In this document: in pieces, positions 1 through 8,660 of the stretch
How positions within the stretch are numbered: position 1 is the first letter of the stretch
Layout: each line of letters opens with the position of its first letter
Source: an uncultured Pseudomonadota bacterium
GTDB lineage: Bacteria; Pseudomonadota; Zetaproteobacteria; Mariprofundales; Mariprofundaceae
Direction of reading: 5' to 3'
NCBI GenBank assembly: GCA_913055645.1
Contig: CAJXLC010000002.1
Coordinates: 21,639 to 85,638 of the forward strand
Length of the DNA stretch: 64,000 bases
Translations under genes and position numbers: made by a program
Notes under the pieces: generated by a model
The model's database searches: none
Seen by the model: the letters and a program-made list of their open reading frames with translations, nothing else
What the model was told of the DNA's origin: nothing

Positions 1-2
1 GC

Positions 3-656
3 CTATTTTTCTTACTAGGACTTGCCCAGCTGATGTGGATATCTGTCATCTTTGCCAAACGCGGTGTTGCGCCTGAATTGATATGGCAAAGCAATATGCC
101 ACTGTTTGCCATTTGGGTATTCATGTGGCCTGTTTACACGCAAACCATGTGGTTATGGTTCCCCATAGGAATTTTCACCATTATTGCCTTATTCAGCCAC
201 ATCAGAAAACCGTATTTTTGGCAATACATCCATAGCATTTGGGGCGGTTTCTTAGAAGAAAAACGTAGCTTACCTTGGTCTATGTTATCGTTCACACTCA
301 GCCTTGCCATTGCCGTTGTTTTTTTCCAAAGCATCCCTGAATTTGGTTTTGGTCTGGCATTAACCGCTTGTCTTGCATTTCCACTTGCTGAGCTTCTTGA
401 TCGCATAGGTCATATGCAACTTGGTTTTTTATTGCACCCCCAACAAACCCTGCTTGGGCATATTGGGCTCATCATTGCTAGCGCATTTTTATGTGGCTGG
501 AGTGTTCATTTGTATCATGGTGTCAATTGGCAACAGTTACTCATTGCCACATTTATTGCAGGCATGGCAGCATCATTATGTCGCGCACTATTGCCACGCA
601 ATTGGAATCAACCAGCCGCCATACTAACTATGGGCTGGATACTCTGGCTGTTGTAG
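3..656 (+). CDS. Integral membrane protein, 5' end outside the window
   Basis: The frame is open from the first bases of the window. An ATG lies at 33, but the hydrophobic reading continues upstream of it, so the true start is probably outside. The 207 residues after that ATG are mostly hydrophobic, with about six probable membrane segments and short loops rich in Trp, Arg and Lys. I cannot assign a family. The general look (small polytopic protein with a late acidic LAELLDRIGH stretch) recalls polyprenol or phytol kinase-type proteins, but I see no diagnostic motif. It ends 9 bases before nadC and probably shares its transcript. Confidence 0.6.
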   Translation, partial: LFFLLGLAQLMWISVIFAKRGVAPELIWQSNMPLFAIWVFMWPVYTQTMWLWFPIGIFTIIALFSHIRKPYFWQYIHSIWGGFLEEKRSLPWSMLSFTLSLAIAVVFFQSIPEFGFGLALTACLAFPLAELLDRIGHMQLGFLLHPQQTLLGHIGLIIASAFLCGWSVHLYHGVNWQQLLIATFIAGMAASLCRALLPRNWNQPAAILTMGWILWLL

Positions 657-665
657 GCTTGCCGC

Positions 666-1523
666 ATGTCGTATATTCAAACATTGATTGACCTTGCACT
701 TACCGAAGATGCTGCTTATGAAGATCATACTGCTTTAGCCACTGTACTAGAGTTACAGCGCGGTACTGCCCGTATCATAGCCAAAGCTGATGGTGTGTTA
801 TCAGGCTGTACGATTGCCCAGCAAGTGTTTAAAACCTTAGACAATAACATTCAGCAACAGTGGCATAAACATGATGCAGATAGGGTAAAGACTGGCGATG
901 TGGTTGTAGAATTGACTGGTAACTTGCGCCATTTACTTGCCGCCGAACGCACAGCCCTCAATTTTATACAACACCTATCAGGTATTGCCACTGCCACCCA
1001 AGCTTTTGTAGCTGCGGTGCAAGATACCAACTGCGCCATTGCCGACACACGAAAAACCACGCCTGGGCTTCGCCTTTTGGAAAAACAAGCCGTGATTCAT
1101 GGTGGCGGCATCAACCATCGTATGGACTTAGCAAGCGGCATGCTGATCAAAGAAAATCATATCGAAGCCAGCGGTTCCATTAGCGAAGCCATCAATGCTT
1201 GTTTTAAGCATAATGAAGATGTTTGGGTTGAAATAGAATGTGAAAACTTAGCACAAGTCAAAGAAGCCATCGCATTATGCCCTGACATTATTTTATTGGA
1301 TAATATGACGCCTTCACAAGTAAGTGAAGCACGTTCAATCGTTCCTAACTCCATTTTACTCGAAGCATCGGGAAATATTGGACTACACAATGCCCTTGAT
1401 TATGCGCAAACAGGCATCAATCGCATTGCCATTGGTGCGATTACCCATTCTGCGCCCGCCTTGGATCTTTCCATGCTGATTCAACCACTCAACTTCGAAC
1501 ACGCCGCCAATGATGAAGCCTGA
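666..1523 (+). CDS. nadC: Quinolinate phosphoribosyltransferase (decarboxylating)
   Basis: Makes nicotinate mononucleotide from quinolinate and PRPP in de novo NAD synthesis, in the cytoplasm. At 285 residues it has the usual family length. The substrate-binding block DTRKTTPGLR is followed by an EKQAVIHGGG-type loop with the conserved HR pair (NHRMDL) and KENH. The C-terminal barrel carries the expected DNM and EASGNI segments. It overlaps birA by 14 bases, and birA-coaX follow, so this is a cofactor (NAD, biotin, CoA) operon. No strong ribosome site is visible before the ATG at 666; translation may be coupled to the gene upstream. Confidence 0.95.
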   Translation: MSYIQTLIDLALTEDAAYEDHTALATVLELQRGTARIIAKADGVLSGCTIAQQVFKTLDNNIQQQWHKHDADRVKTGDVVVELTGNLRHLLAAERTALNFIQHLSGIATATQAFVAAVQDTNCAIADTRKTTPGLRLLEKQAVIHGGGINHRMDLASGMLIKENHIEASGSISEAINACFKHNEDVWVEIECENLAQVKEAIALCPDIILLDNMTPSQVSEARSIVPNSILLEASGNIGLHNALDYAQTGINRIAIGAITHSAPALDLSMLIQPLNFEHAANDEA

Positions 1524-2493
1524 AACACGTCAGCATATCCTTAGCCGACTTAGTAACGCTTCAAAAGCAGTCTCAGGTGATGTGTTAGCCCAAGAGTTGG
1601 GCATCTCACGCGCGGCGATTTGGAAACATATCAACATGTTACGCAAACAAGGTGCCGATATTCAATCCCATGCAGGGCAAGGCTATCAACTTTGCAGTGA
1701 TTTTTTTAATGCTACTACATTACAAACACAATGCCTTGAACATCATTGCATTGGCAAAGATATTCAACATTTTGACAGCCTTGATTCCAGCAACCGTGAA
1801 GCCATGCGACAAGCTGAATCAGGCACAAAAGAAGGCACTGTTATTTTTACAGATAAACAAAGTGCAGGCAGAGGAAGGCTAGGTCGCATATGGCATACCA
1901 CGGGTGATGCCCTTGCGTTCAGCATTATTCTGCGTCCCCCTTTATCACCTGAACAAGTACCCCAACTTTCCCTGCTCACTGCCGTTGCCCTACAACAGGC
2001 TTTATCCCAATACTGCAACAATATCCGCATCAAGTGGCCCAATGATTTACTTATCAATGGTGCAAAAGTATCAGGTATTTTAACCGAGATGCGTGCGGAA
2101 CCAGGCTTGGTGCATGCTGTTATTGTTGGTATTGGCATCAATATCAAGGCACCAAAACAGGGTTGGCCGAATGATATTTCACAAACTGTAACGGATCTTC
2201 AAAGCCACCATGAGCTGCCTATATCACGTCTACAATGTGCGACTTCTGTACTAAAAAGCATGGATCAATGGTACAACACCTATCTCAAAGATGGCTTCGC
2301 CCCTATTCGCAATGCATGGTGGCAGGCTCATGCCGCATCAGGTCAACAGGTTCGTGTTCATGATGGTAAATCATATATCGAAGGTATTGCGCAAGCACTC
2401 GATGACGATGGAGCATTACTACTCGCCACACAACATGGAACCGAACGCATTATCGCAGGAGAGTTGGAATTACTGGAGACGCAGACAACATGA
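1510..2493 (+). CDS. birA: Bifunctional biotin-protein ligase / biotin operon repressor BirA
   Basis: Activates biotin as biotinyl-AMP and attaches it to the biotin carboxyl carrier protein. The 327-residue protein has an N-terminal winged helix (about residues 5-60, with SRAAIWKHINMLRKQG as recognition region), so it is the repressor-type class. The ligase domain shows the biotin/ATP loop SAGRGRLGR, KWPNDLL with the catalytic Lys, and KVSGILTE. A small C-terminal beta domain follows. It overlaps nadC upstream and coaX downstream (ATGA). Two adjacent ATG codons (1510, 1513) could start it. No biotin genes are nearby, so any regulated operon lies elsewhere. Confidence 0.94.
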   Translation: MMKPETRQHILSRLSNASKAVSGDVLAQELGISRAAIWKHINMLRKQGADIQSHAGQGYQLCSDFFNATTLQTQCLEHHCIGKDIQHFDSLDSSNREAMRQAESGTKEGTVIFTDKQSAGRGRLGRIWHTTGDALAFSIILRPPLSPEQVPQLSLLTAVALQQALSQYCNNIRIKWPNDLLINGAKVSGILTEMRAEPGLVHAVIVGIGINIKAPKQGWPNDISQTVTDLQSHHELPISRLQCATSVLKSMDQWYNTYLKDGFAPIRNAWWQAHAASGQQVRVHDGKSYIEGIAQALDDDGALLLATQHGTERIIAGELELLETQTT

Positions 2494-3272
2494 GCAATAT
2501 ACTTTGCATTGATGTTGGTAACACCCAAATTGTTTTCGGTCTTTACCAAGATAACCAACTCACCTGCCACTGGCGTTTATCCAGTAGCTCACATGCCACC
2601 AGCGATGAATTAAGCTGGCAATTAAATGGCATGTTTACCCAATTTAATCATGATCCAAAAGCTATGGATGGCATTATGATTGCCAGCGTCGTTCCTCATC
2701 TTGATGGCGTATTGCGAGAGGCGTGCGTACAAACATGTGCCTGCCCAACTGCCTTTATCTGCGACCCTGATGTAAAAACGGGCATGGCTGTGGATTATAA
2801 AAATCCACGTGAAGTGGGGGCGGATCGCATTGCCAATGCTATTGCTGCACGCGAATCTTATGGTAGCCCAGTCATTGTCTTGGATTGCGGTACTGCCACC
2901 ACATTCGACTTGATTAATAAGCAAGGTCATTATGCTGGCGGTCTTATTATTCCAGGCATGGACATTGCACTAACAGCCCTATGCCAACGTGCCGCCAAAT
3001 TACCCGAAGTTTCTGTCACAGCTACAGAAACACTCATTGGTCGCGATACCATTAGCAGCATGCAAGCTGGCAGCTATTGGGCAGCAGTCGATGGTTTATC
3101 GGGTATCATCAAACGACTGCACGCACTCGATGCATACCGTGATGCGCCGATTATTGCCACAGGTGGTCTGGCAGAACGAATTTATGATGACATGCCTGAC
3201 ATCACCACATTAGAACCGCATTTAACACTGAATGGTCTACATATTCTTGCCCAGCGTCATTTCATATCATGA
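2490..3272 (+). CDS. coaX: Type III pantothenate kinase
   Basis: Phosphorylates pantothenate, the first step of coenzyme A synthesis. The 260-residue sequence has the ASKHA-fold signatures of the CoaX class: DVGNTQIVFGLY at the N terminus (phosphate 1), GADRIANAIAA, the catalytic-region DCGTATTFDLI and GGLIIPG. The class III enzyme is typically insensitive to CoA feedback and needs a monovalent cation (family knowledge). It overlaps birA and the next gene by 4 bases each, a layout that suggests translational coupling. The birA-coaX pairing is common in proteobacteria. Confidence 0.95.
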   Translation: MSNILCIDVGNTQIVFGLYQDNQLTCHWRLSSSSHATSDELSWQLNGMFTQFNHDPKAMDGIMIASVVPHLDGVLREACVQTCACPTAFICDPDVKTGMAVDYKNPREVGADRIANAIAARESYGSPVIVLDCGTATTFDLINKQGHYAGGLIIPGMDIALTALCQRAAKLPEVSVTATETLIGRDTISSMQAGSYWAAVDGLSGIIKRLHALDAYRDAPIIATGGLAERIYDDMPDITTLEPHLTLNGLHILAQRHFIS

Positions 3273-3922
3273 AACGCCTGTTTATGTTCATCTTTATTGC
3301 TGCAGCTATCAGTTTTACATGGCTGGCATGGAATCCGCCTAACGTACAACATCATTTAACGCGAATTCATATGCAAATTCCCGATATTCAATCACTGGAT
3401 GCGGGACCTTGGCGTATCATGACGCGCCGGATGATTTCCAAGCAAGCTGTTGAAGGCATGAGAACCCGATTGTTGGAAGCTGGTTTTCATCCTGAACTCA
3501 TTCAAAAACGAGAGCCTGTCGAGTTACATGCTTTTGATGACCCACGCATATTCAAAACACAATCCGAAGCAGGAAAAGTCAAAGCCAAATGGCGCGCTAT
3601 GGGCGTTGAGGCTGATGTGCTGCATCATCTAACCAAAGATGATGAAAAAGTTTTTAAAGTCGGGCTGGGTCGATTTTATATGTCCGAGTATGCAGAAGCC
3701 ATGCAAGAGCAGCTTAAAAGAAGTAAACAACCTTATAACTATGAACGTCGCACCGTCAGTATTCCTAGCTATCACTTCATCTTTCCAGCTATGACCAAGG
3801 GTGAAGCAGAAATTTTATGGAAGCGTCTACAAAACATGGGTATCGCTGACCCAGTGATTATGCAACAGAGCGAATTTGAAAATCTTTATCCTAATAAATC
3901 GGCAAAGCGATCAAATAAATAA
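3269..3922 (+). CDS. SPOR-like single-pass membrane protein
   Basis: The 217-residue protein has one N-terminal membrane segment (about residues 3-20) and a periplasmic part. The C-terminal half contains SPOR-like segments (KVGLGRFYMSEYAEAMQEQL, then YHFIFPAMTKGEAEILWKRL). SPOR domains bind glycan strands lacking stem peptides at division sites in other bacteria; that role here is inference. Its ATG overlaps the coaX stop (ATGA). It runs convergently into carA and overlaps that gene's 3' end by 37 bases, leaving no room for a separate terminator. Confidence 0.7.
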   Translation: MKRLFMFIFIAAAISFTWLAWNPPNVQHHLTRIHMQIPDIQSLDAGPWRIMTRRMISKQAVEGMRTRLLEAGFHPELIQKREPVELHAFDDPRIFKTQSEAGKVKAKWRAMGVEADVLHHLTKDDEKVFKVGLGRFYMSEYAEAMQEQLKRSKQPYNYERRTVSIPSYHFIFPAMTKGEAEILWKRLQNMGIADPVIMQQSEFENLYPNKSAKRSNK

Positions 3923-5004
3923 TCTGCATCTTGTGGCCCAGGACTAGCCTCAGGATGATATTGCACAGAAAAAATCGGTTTACCTTTCACACATAAACCT
4001 TCAACCGTACCATCAAACAACGAGCGATGGGTGATCTCAACATGCTCTGGCACTGCATCATCAGCCACTGCAAAACCATGATTTTGACTGGTTATTTCAA
4101 TTTTTCCTGTGGTTTCATCTTTGACAGGGTGATTGCCACCACGATGTCCGAATTTTAATTTAAACGTCTGTAGACCCAAAGCTTGTGATAATAACTGATG
4201 ACCCATGCAAATGCCAAAGATAGGTGTATCACCATCCATCAATTCACGAATCGTATCTACCGCATAATCCACTGCCGCTGGATCGCCAGGACCATTGGAC
4301 AAAAAGATACCATCTGGATTCATTGCCAATACTTCTTTCGCAGAAGTCTGTGCAGGAACAATTGATACATTCAAACCACGATCTGCCAACTTCCGAAAAA
4401 TATTTTTCTTACAGCCAAAATCAAAGGCAACTACATGCTTTTTCATGACTGGTTGTTGATAAGCTGCTGTATCAATATCGTAAGTTCCCTGCTGCCATGT
4501 CGATACAACATCACAACTCACTTGTCCTACCAAATCACGCCCTTCCAAACCTTTCCAAGCTTTGGCTTTTGCCACGGCTTCTTCTTCAGACATACCATCA
4601 GATGCAATCACGCCATCCTGCGCACCATAATCACGCAGGTGGCGCACCAATGCCCGTGTATCAATATCCGCAATACCCACAACAGACTTGGACTTTAACC
4701 AAGTTTCCAAGTCTTGTTCGGCACGATAATTCGAAGTTTCCCGAGCAGGCGCACGCACAATCAAACCACGCACAGCCACATCATCGGATTCCATATCCTG
4801 CGCATTCACGCCGACATTACCAATATGTGGGTATGTAAATGTCATGATTTGATCAGTATATGATGGGTCAGTTAAAATTTCTTGATAGCCAGTGAGTGAT
4901 GTATTAAAACACACCTCACCAACGGTATTGCCCATCGCTCCAAATGCCACGCCTCGAAAAATGCGGCCATCTGCCAACGCTAGAATTGCCTGTGTTTCAC
5001 TCAT
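3886..5004 (-). CDS. carA: Carbamoyl-phosphate synthase small (glutaminase) subunit
   Basis: Releases ammonia from glutamine for carbamoyl phosphate synthesis, feeding pyrimidines and arginine. The class I amidotransferase domain has FGICMGHQLL with the nucleophilic Cys and YHPEASPGP with the catalytic His and Glu. I place the start at the ATG read from 5004 (MSETQAIL), because a GAGG lies 9 bases upstream; this gives 372 residues, the usual CarA length. A longer frame to 5067 exists but its N-terminal extension looks non-native. No carB follows: the next gene is convergent, so the large subunit must be encoded elsewhere. R1 copy A sits just upstream. Confidence 0.94.
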   Translation of the reverse strand: MSETQAILALADGRIFRGVAFGAMGNTVGEVCFNTSLTGYQEILTDPSYTDQIMTFTYPHIGNVGVNAQDMESDDVAVRGLIVRAPARETSNYRAEQDLETWLKSKSVVGIADIDTRALVRHLRDYGAQDGVIASDGMSEEEAVAKAKAWKGLEGRDLVGQVSCDVVSTWQQGTYDIDTAAYQQPVMKKHVVAFDFGCKKNIFRKLADRGLNVSIVPAQTSAKEVLAMNPDGIFLSNGPGDPAAVDYAVDTIRELMDGDTPIFGICMGHQLLSQALGLQTFKLKFGHRGGNHPVKDETTGKIEITSQNHGFAVADDAVPEHVEITHRSLFDGTVEGLCVKGKPIFSVQYHPEASPGPQDADYLFDRFADLLG

Positions 5005-5077
5005 GCGCATATACCTCGGGAAAAGACTCGGCGAAGGGTATGAAAAACACCAAGAAAAGTCGAGCAAACATTATAAT

Positions 5078-5185
5078 CTAACCCGCAATTGTTCGTAAGC
5101 ACAGCTACGAACGTATTCTTCAAAACCCGTTGTCAATAAAGCTTCTGCGCAATCATCACAACGATTTATGAATCATGCGCGCTAA
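5078..5185 (-). repeat. Dispersed repeat R1, copy A (MITE-like, internally deleted)
   Basis: Read on the minus strand it begins CGCATGATTCATAAATCG and contains the block GAAGAATACGTTCGTAGCTG followed by TGCTTACGAACAATTG, found also at 46792-46959 and 63906-64000. The far end retains only GCGGGTTAG of the second inverted end; relative to copy B about 55 internal bases are missing. The TAG stop of yeiH lies inside its left end. GTTCGTA...TACGAAC inside it can form a 7-bp stem. Confidence 0.8.
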
Positions 5186-6204
5186 ATCAATAAAGATACC
5201 ACAATGTATCCGCCCAGTATGAGCCAAATAAATAATACCATGGCAAGAATAAAAGGCTTGATACCCACACCTTTGAGTTTATCAAGGCTGGTTTCCATTC
5301 CCAATGCTGTCATTGCCATGGTTAATAAAAACTGGTCAATATGCTGTAGTATCACAACCCATGATTCAGGCAGTACATGTAAAGAATTAAATCCAACAAC
5401 AACCAAAAAACCTAAGGCGAACCAAGGTATCGTTAATGTCGTCTTTGAGTCCTTCGATTCACAACTACCATATTTTGCCCACCACCAACCCACAAACAAT
5501 AGTGCAGGAACAAGCAACATCACACGGGTCATCTTTACAATCACGGCATCATTACACACAGTTTGACTTATATCACTTGCCGCACCCACAACCTGCGCCA
5601 CTTCGTGGACGGTTGCGCCGATATAAATACCCCAGCCGTGCGCATCAAGGTTCAATATGCCCAATTGATAAACAAAGGGATAAATCAGCATCGCTAGCGT
5701 GCCAAATACTACAACAGTTGCGACAGCAGAGGCTGTTTGATGACCTTTGGCTTCCATCACTGGCTCAAAAGCCAAAATAGCAGCCGCACCACAAATTGCA
5801 CTACCAGCCCCAGTCAACATGGTCGTCTGTTTGTCCATACCCAACACACGTACACCCACAACATAAGCTATGAGAAGTGTACTCGATACCACTATACTTG
5901 CAGCAGCAAAGCCAACCCATCCAATCATCGCGACTTCTTGTAATGTGATATAAAAACCATACAAAATAACAGCTAAACGAAGAATTCTTCTCGCCGTAAA
6001 ACTGATGCCTGGCAACCACGCTTCTGGCATACGATGATGCAAGGTATTGGCATAGAAAATACCTAGCACAATACCAATAATAAGCGGGCTGATGCCCCAT
6101 TGATGTACCCATTGCCACTGGCTTATTTGCGTGGCTGCTAGCGCAAACAGGGTAACAAATAAAATACCATTACTCGTATCGGCACGTTTTTCCTTACAAA
6201 ACAT
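5182..6204 (-). CDS. yeiH: YeiH/PSE-family putative sulfate exporter, UPF0324 membrane protein
   Basis: A polytopic inner-membrane protein with about ten hydrophobic segments and the family-typical GAGSAICGAAAILAFEP segment. An internal ATG read from 6204 (MFCKEKRADTS) has GGAGAA 5 bases upstream, much better than the longer frame from 6219, so I take 340 residues. Family members are annotated as putative sulfate or sulfite exporters; the substrate is not proven by sequence. It is divergent from a LysR-type gene, matching the yeiH-yeiE arrangement of E. coli. Its TAG stop falls within repeat R1 copy A. Confidence 0.85.
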   Translation of the reverse strand: MFCKEKRADTSNGILFVTLFALAATQISQWQWVHQWGISPLIIGIVLGIFYANTLHHRMPEAWLPGISFTARRILRLAVILYGFYITLQEVAMIGWVGFAAASIVVSSTLLIAYVVGVRVLGMDKQTTMLTGAGSAICGAAAILAFEPVMEAKGHQTASAVATVVVFGTLAMLIYPFVYQLGILNLDAHGWGIYIGATVHEVAQVVGAASDISQTVCNDAVIVKMTRVMLLVPALLFVGWWWAKYGSCESKDSKTTLTIPWFALGFLVVVGFNSLHVLPESWVVILQHIDQFLLTMAMTALGMETSLDKLKGVGIKPFILAMVLFIWLILGGYIVVSLLI

Positions 6205-6309
6205 AGATCTTCTCCACATACATATGGGGAGACAACCTATGTGCTCATATTATAATGAATAATAATGATTTATAATGATTTACATCATATATGGTGATAT
6301 ATTTTCGGC
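6205..6309. promoter_or_regulatory. Divergent yeiH / LysR intergenic control region
   Basis: Very AT-rich. It holds a direct repeat TAATGATT at 6263-6270 and 6273-6280. A dyad ATCA-N7-TGAT at 6284-6298 is of the kind bound by LysR-type regulators. Position between the divergent genes suggests autoregulation and control of yeiH. Seen: the repeats; inferred: the binding. Confidence 0.5.
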
Positions 6310-7206
6310 ATGCGTATTCACCCCGATCATCTTGCAAGTTTTGTTGCCTTGGTTCAAACAGGTAGCGTTAGTGCTGCAGCCAAAAAGCGATTCTTAACAC
6401 AACCCGCTATTTCCAACCAATTAAAACGATTACAAGAAGCCATAGGCATGGATCTCTATCGAAGACAAGGGCGCGGAGTTCAACTCACGGGTATTGGCGA
6501 AGCGTTTTATATTCATACTCTAAAAGTTCAGCAATCAATGCATGATTTAAACAGTTTTGCGGATGAATTACATGATTTGCAAGCTGGACGCATTTACCTA
6601 TCAGCAAGTCAAACCATTGCAGGCTCTCTTTTACCCGCTGCGTTGGTTTCTTTTCATCAACGATATCCAAAGATTGAAGTATTCGTCGATAGTGTGAACA
6701 GCCAACAAGTATTCGAAAGCATGGAACACCATGATTTGGGTTTGGTGGAAAGCCCATTGCCCTCTAGTGTTCCTGAATGCTGCACTGTCAAACACCTTGG
6801 TGAAGATAAGATTGTCACTGTGATGCCTATCAATCATCCGCTTACGGCATATTCATCCATTGAATTGGCACAACTTGAAAATTATCCTTTGATTTGGCGA
6901 GAACAAGGTTCAGGTACACGCGATATCCTTGAGCGAGCATGGCGGACAACGATTGGAAAGCCTCCCCGCATTCAACTGTGTTTGGGTGGTGTCTCCGCCG
7001 TTCTTGAGTCTGTACGGCAAGGCTTGGGCATTGGTATGGTATCACAGTTTTGCTTGCCAACAGGCGAATCTATGTTGACCACGCGCCCACTTCACCCACA
7101 ATTATTACGCCCTATGAGCTTATTACAGCCTAGCCATGCTTCTCCACTGGCAAAAAAACTGATTGATTTTCTCATACCGTATTTACGTTCACGATTAAAG
7201 CAATAG
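6310..7206 (+). CDS. LysR-family transcriptional regulator, YeiE-like
   Basis: The 298-residue protein has the N-terminal winged helix of LysR regulators (residues about 5-65, with GSVSAAAKKRFLTQPAISNQ as the helix-turn-helix) and a C-terminal periplasmic-binding-like effector domain. It is divergent from yeiH. In E. coli and Salmonella relatives the LysR gene yeiE lies divergent to yeiH and is linked to sulfite stress (established knowledge). By context this is its counterpart, but LysR proteins are too alike to assign by motif alone. The 3' end is convergent with yajQ, with 30 bases between and no clear terminator. Confidence 0.85.
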   Translation: MRIHPDHLASFVALVQTGSVSAAAKKRFLTQPAISNQLKRLQEAIGMDLYRRQGRGVQLTGIGEAFYIHTLKVQQSMHDLNSFADELHDLQAGRIYLSASQTIAGSLLPAALVSFHQRYPKIEVFVDSVNSQQVFESMEHHDLGLVESPLPSSVPECCTVKHLGEDKIVTVMPINHPLTAYSSIELAQLENYPLIWREQGSGTRDILERAWRTTIGKPPRIQLCLGGVSAVLESVRQGLGIGMVSQFCLPTGESMLTTRPLHPQLLRPMSLLQPSHASPLAKKLIDFLIPYLRSRLKQ

Positions 7207-7236
7207 TACTGTAATAATATGTATGAATCAGGTGGT

Positions 7237-7722
7237 CTAATCTCTAAAGTTGGTGAAATTTAACGGTCTATCCACATCCATGCCACGTACCAATGCCATA
7301 GCAGCCTGTAAATCATCCCGTTTTTTACCTGTCACACGAACTTGTTCACCTTGAATCGCCGCTTGTACTTTCATTTTTTCTTGTTTGATATGCTTCACTA
7401 TTTTTTTCGCAGTTTCTTTATCCACGCCTTGTTTAATCGTCACTAATTGGCGGCGTGTATCACCACTGGCATTTTCCATATCGCCATATTCCAATGATTT
7501 CGCTTCTAATTTACGTCGTACCATCTTGGCGCGTAAAATTTCAGCCACTGTGTTTAAATTGTTTACATCATCACCCACCAGCGTGATCTTTCCGTCATCC
7601 AATTCAATACTGGCTTTGCTATGCTTAAAATCATAACGCGTGGCGATTTCTTTTTTCACCTGATTTACCGCATTATCCATTTCCTGCATATCCATTTCAC
7701 ATACAATATCAAAACTTGGCAT
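7237..7722 (-). CDS. yajQ: YajQ/UPF0234 nucleotide-binding protein
   Basis: Start read from 7722 (MPSFDIVCE), which matches the conserved N terminus of the family and has GGGAG 8 bases upstream; the gene is then 161 residues. YajQ proteins have two RRM-like ferredoxin folds and bind nucleotides; in some species a YajQ protein acts as a c-di-GMP-responsive transcription cofactor (established for Xanthomonas), which cannot be read from this sequence. The conserved tail (GMDVDRPLNFTNFRD) is present. Its start shares one base with the stop of the upstream zinc-ribbon gene (TGATG), so the two are coupled. Confidence 0.92.
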   Translation of the reverse strand: MPSFDIVCEMDMQEMDNAVNQVKKEIATRYDFKHSKASIELDDGKITLVGDDVNNLNTVAEILRAKMVRRKLEAKSLEYGDMENASGDTRRQLVTIKQGVDKETAKKIVKHIKQEKMKVQAAIQGEQVRVTGKKRDDLQAAMALVRGMDVDRPLNFTNFRD

Positions 7723-8009
7723 CAACCCATCTCCCAACCGATTCTACAATTTTTACACACAAACCCTTCACCTGCTTCAAATGTCACATGTCGCTGACAT
7801 TTTGGGCATGACAACTCTCGCAAACAGCGTTTATTTAACACCACAAACACTGCAATAGCTAGCAACACACCACCTGATATCATATACCACATCAAATCTT
7901 CTTTCCATATTGCCAAAGCAATCGTCGCAACAAGCACAACGGCATCAACCATAGCAATCGTTGAAAATGTCATCAAAAATGGATTATTGGGAAATACTCT
8001 ATGCTTCAC
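7722..8009 (-). CDS. Small membrane protein with C-terminal zinc ribbon
   Basis: A 95-residue protein: two membrane segments (about residues 13-60), then a rubredoxin-like ribbon with CPKC and CKNC pairs (residues about 70-90). The start codon is GTG (8009), supported by GGAG 5 bases upstream. It is coupled to yajQ through a TGATG overlap. I do not recognise a named family. It may be a membrane-tethered zinc protein acting with YajQ, which is inference from position only. Confidence 0.7.
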   Translation of the reverse strand: MKHRVFPNNPFLMTFSTIAMVDAVVLVATIALAIWKEDLMWYMISGGVLLAIAVFVVLNKRCLRELSCPKCQRHVTFEAGEGFVCKNCRIGWEMG

Positions 8010-8205
8010 GATTACTCCTTTTTTTTCAGGAACCTATTAATAATCAGATAAATGAACAACAATTCTTTCAAAGTTCTCCAAATAATACAGCCATTGAGGC
8101 TACCGCACGAAATGGTTAGAATTTGTCAACAGTTGTCATAATACACAAATGAATTTAGAATCCATCATTACCACACTAGGCACGGTGAAAAAGAGGCGAG
8201 TTCCC

Positions 8206-8607
8206 ATGAATAAAGTGATTAAGGTTCTAACTATTGATGATGAGGATACTGTACAAAGCATTCTTGCCGCATTCTTAAATCGTTATTTGGGTGATAAAGG
8301 TATGCAAAGCGAGCTTAAAACGCTGAGTGACCCTGTACAAGGACTCTTTGAATTAAGTACCAACGGTGAACAATATTCACTTATCCTTCTTGATGTGCGT
8401 CTGCCTAAATTAACTGGTGATGAAATTTACAATAGCCTCATTCATGTAAACCCTAATTTATTGGATCGAGTACTATTTGTGACAGGCTACCCAGATGATT
8501 TAACAGAGCGTTTTCCAGATAAGTCACTGAATATTCTTCAAAAACCATTTCGGTATCAGAGTTTTACAGAGCAACTCTCTAAAATTCTCAATTTTGACGA
8601 AAAGTAA
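8206..8607 (+). CDS. Stand-alone response regulator receiver (CheY-like)
   Basis: I start at the ATG at 8206 (MNKVIKVLTIDDED), which follows a GAGGCGAG stretch; an upstream ATG at 8149 would add 19 residues. The 133-residue protein is a single receiver domain: the DDED acidic pair, phospho-acceptor Asp in LILLDVRLPKL, the Thr in VLFVTGYPDD and Lys in LQKPFR. No output domain and no kinase gene is near, so its partner kinase and target are unknown. It is monocistronic or the first gene before the SPOR-folK group. Confidence 0.85.
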   Translation: MNKVIKVLTIDDEDTVQSILAAFLNRYLGDKGMQSELKTLSDPVQGLFELSTNGEQYSLILLDVRLPKLTGDEIYNSLIHVNPNLLDRVLFVTGYPDDLTERFPDKSLNILQKPFRYQSFTEQLSKILNFDEK

Positions 8608-8660
8608 GCCTACACGCTTCATCACATCAGTTTTCTCACTATAAAAGCGAATATTTAACT

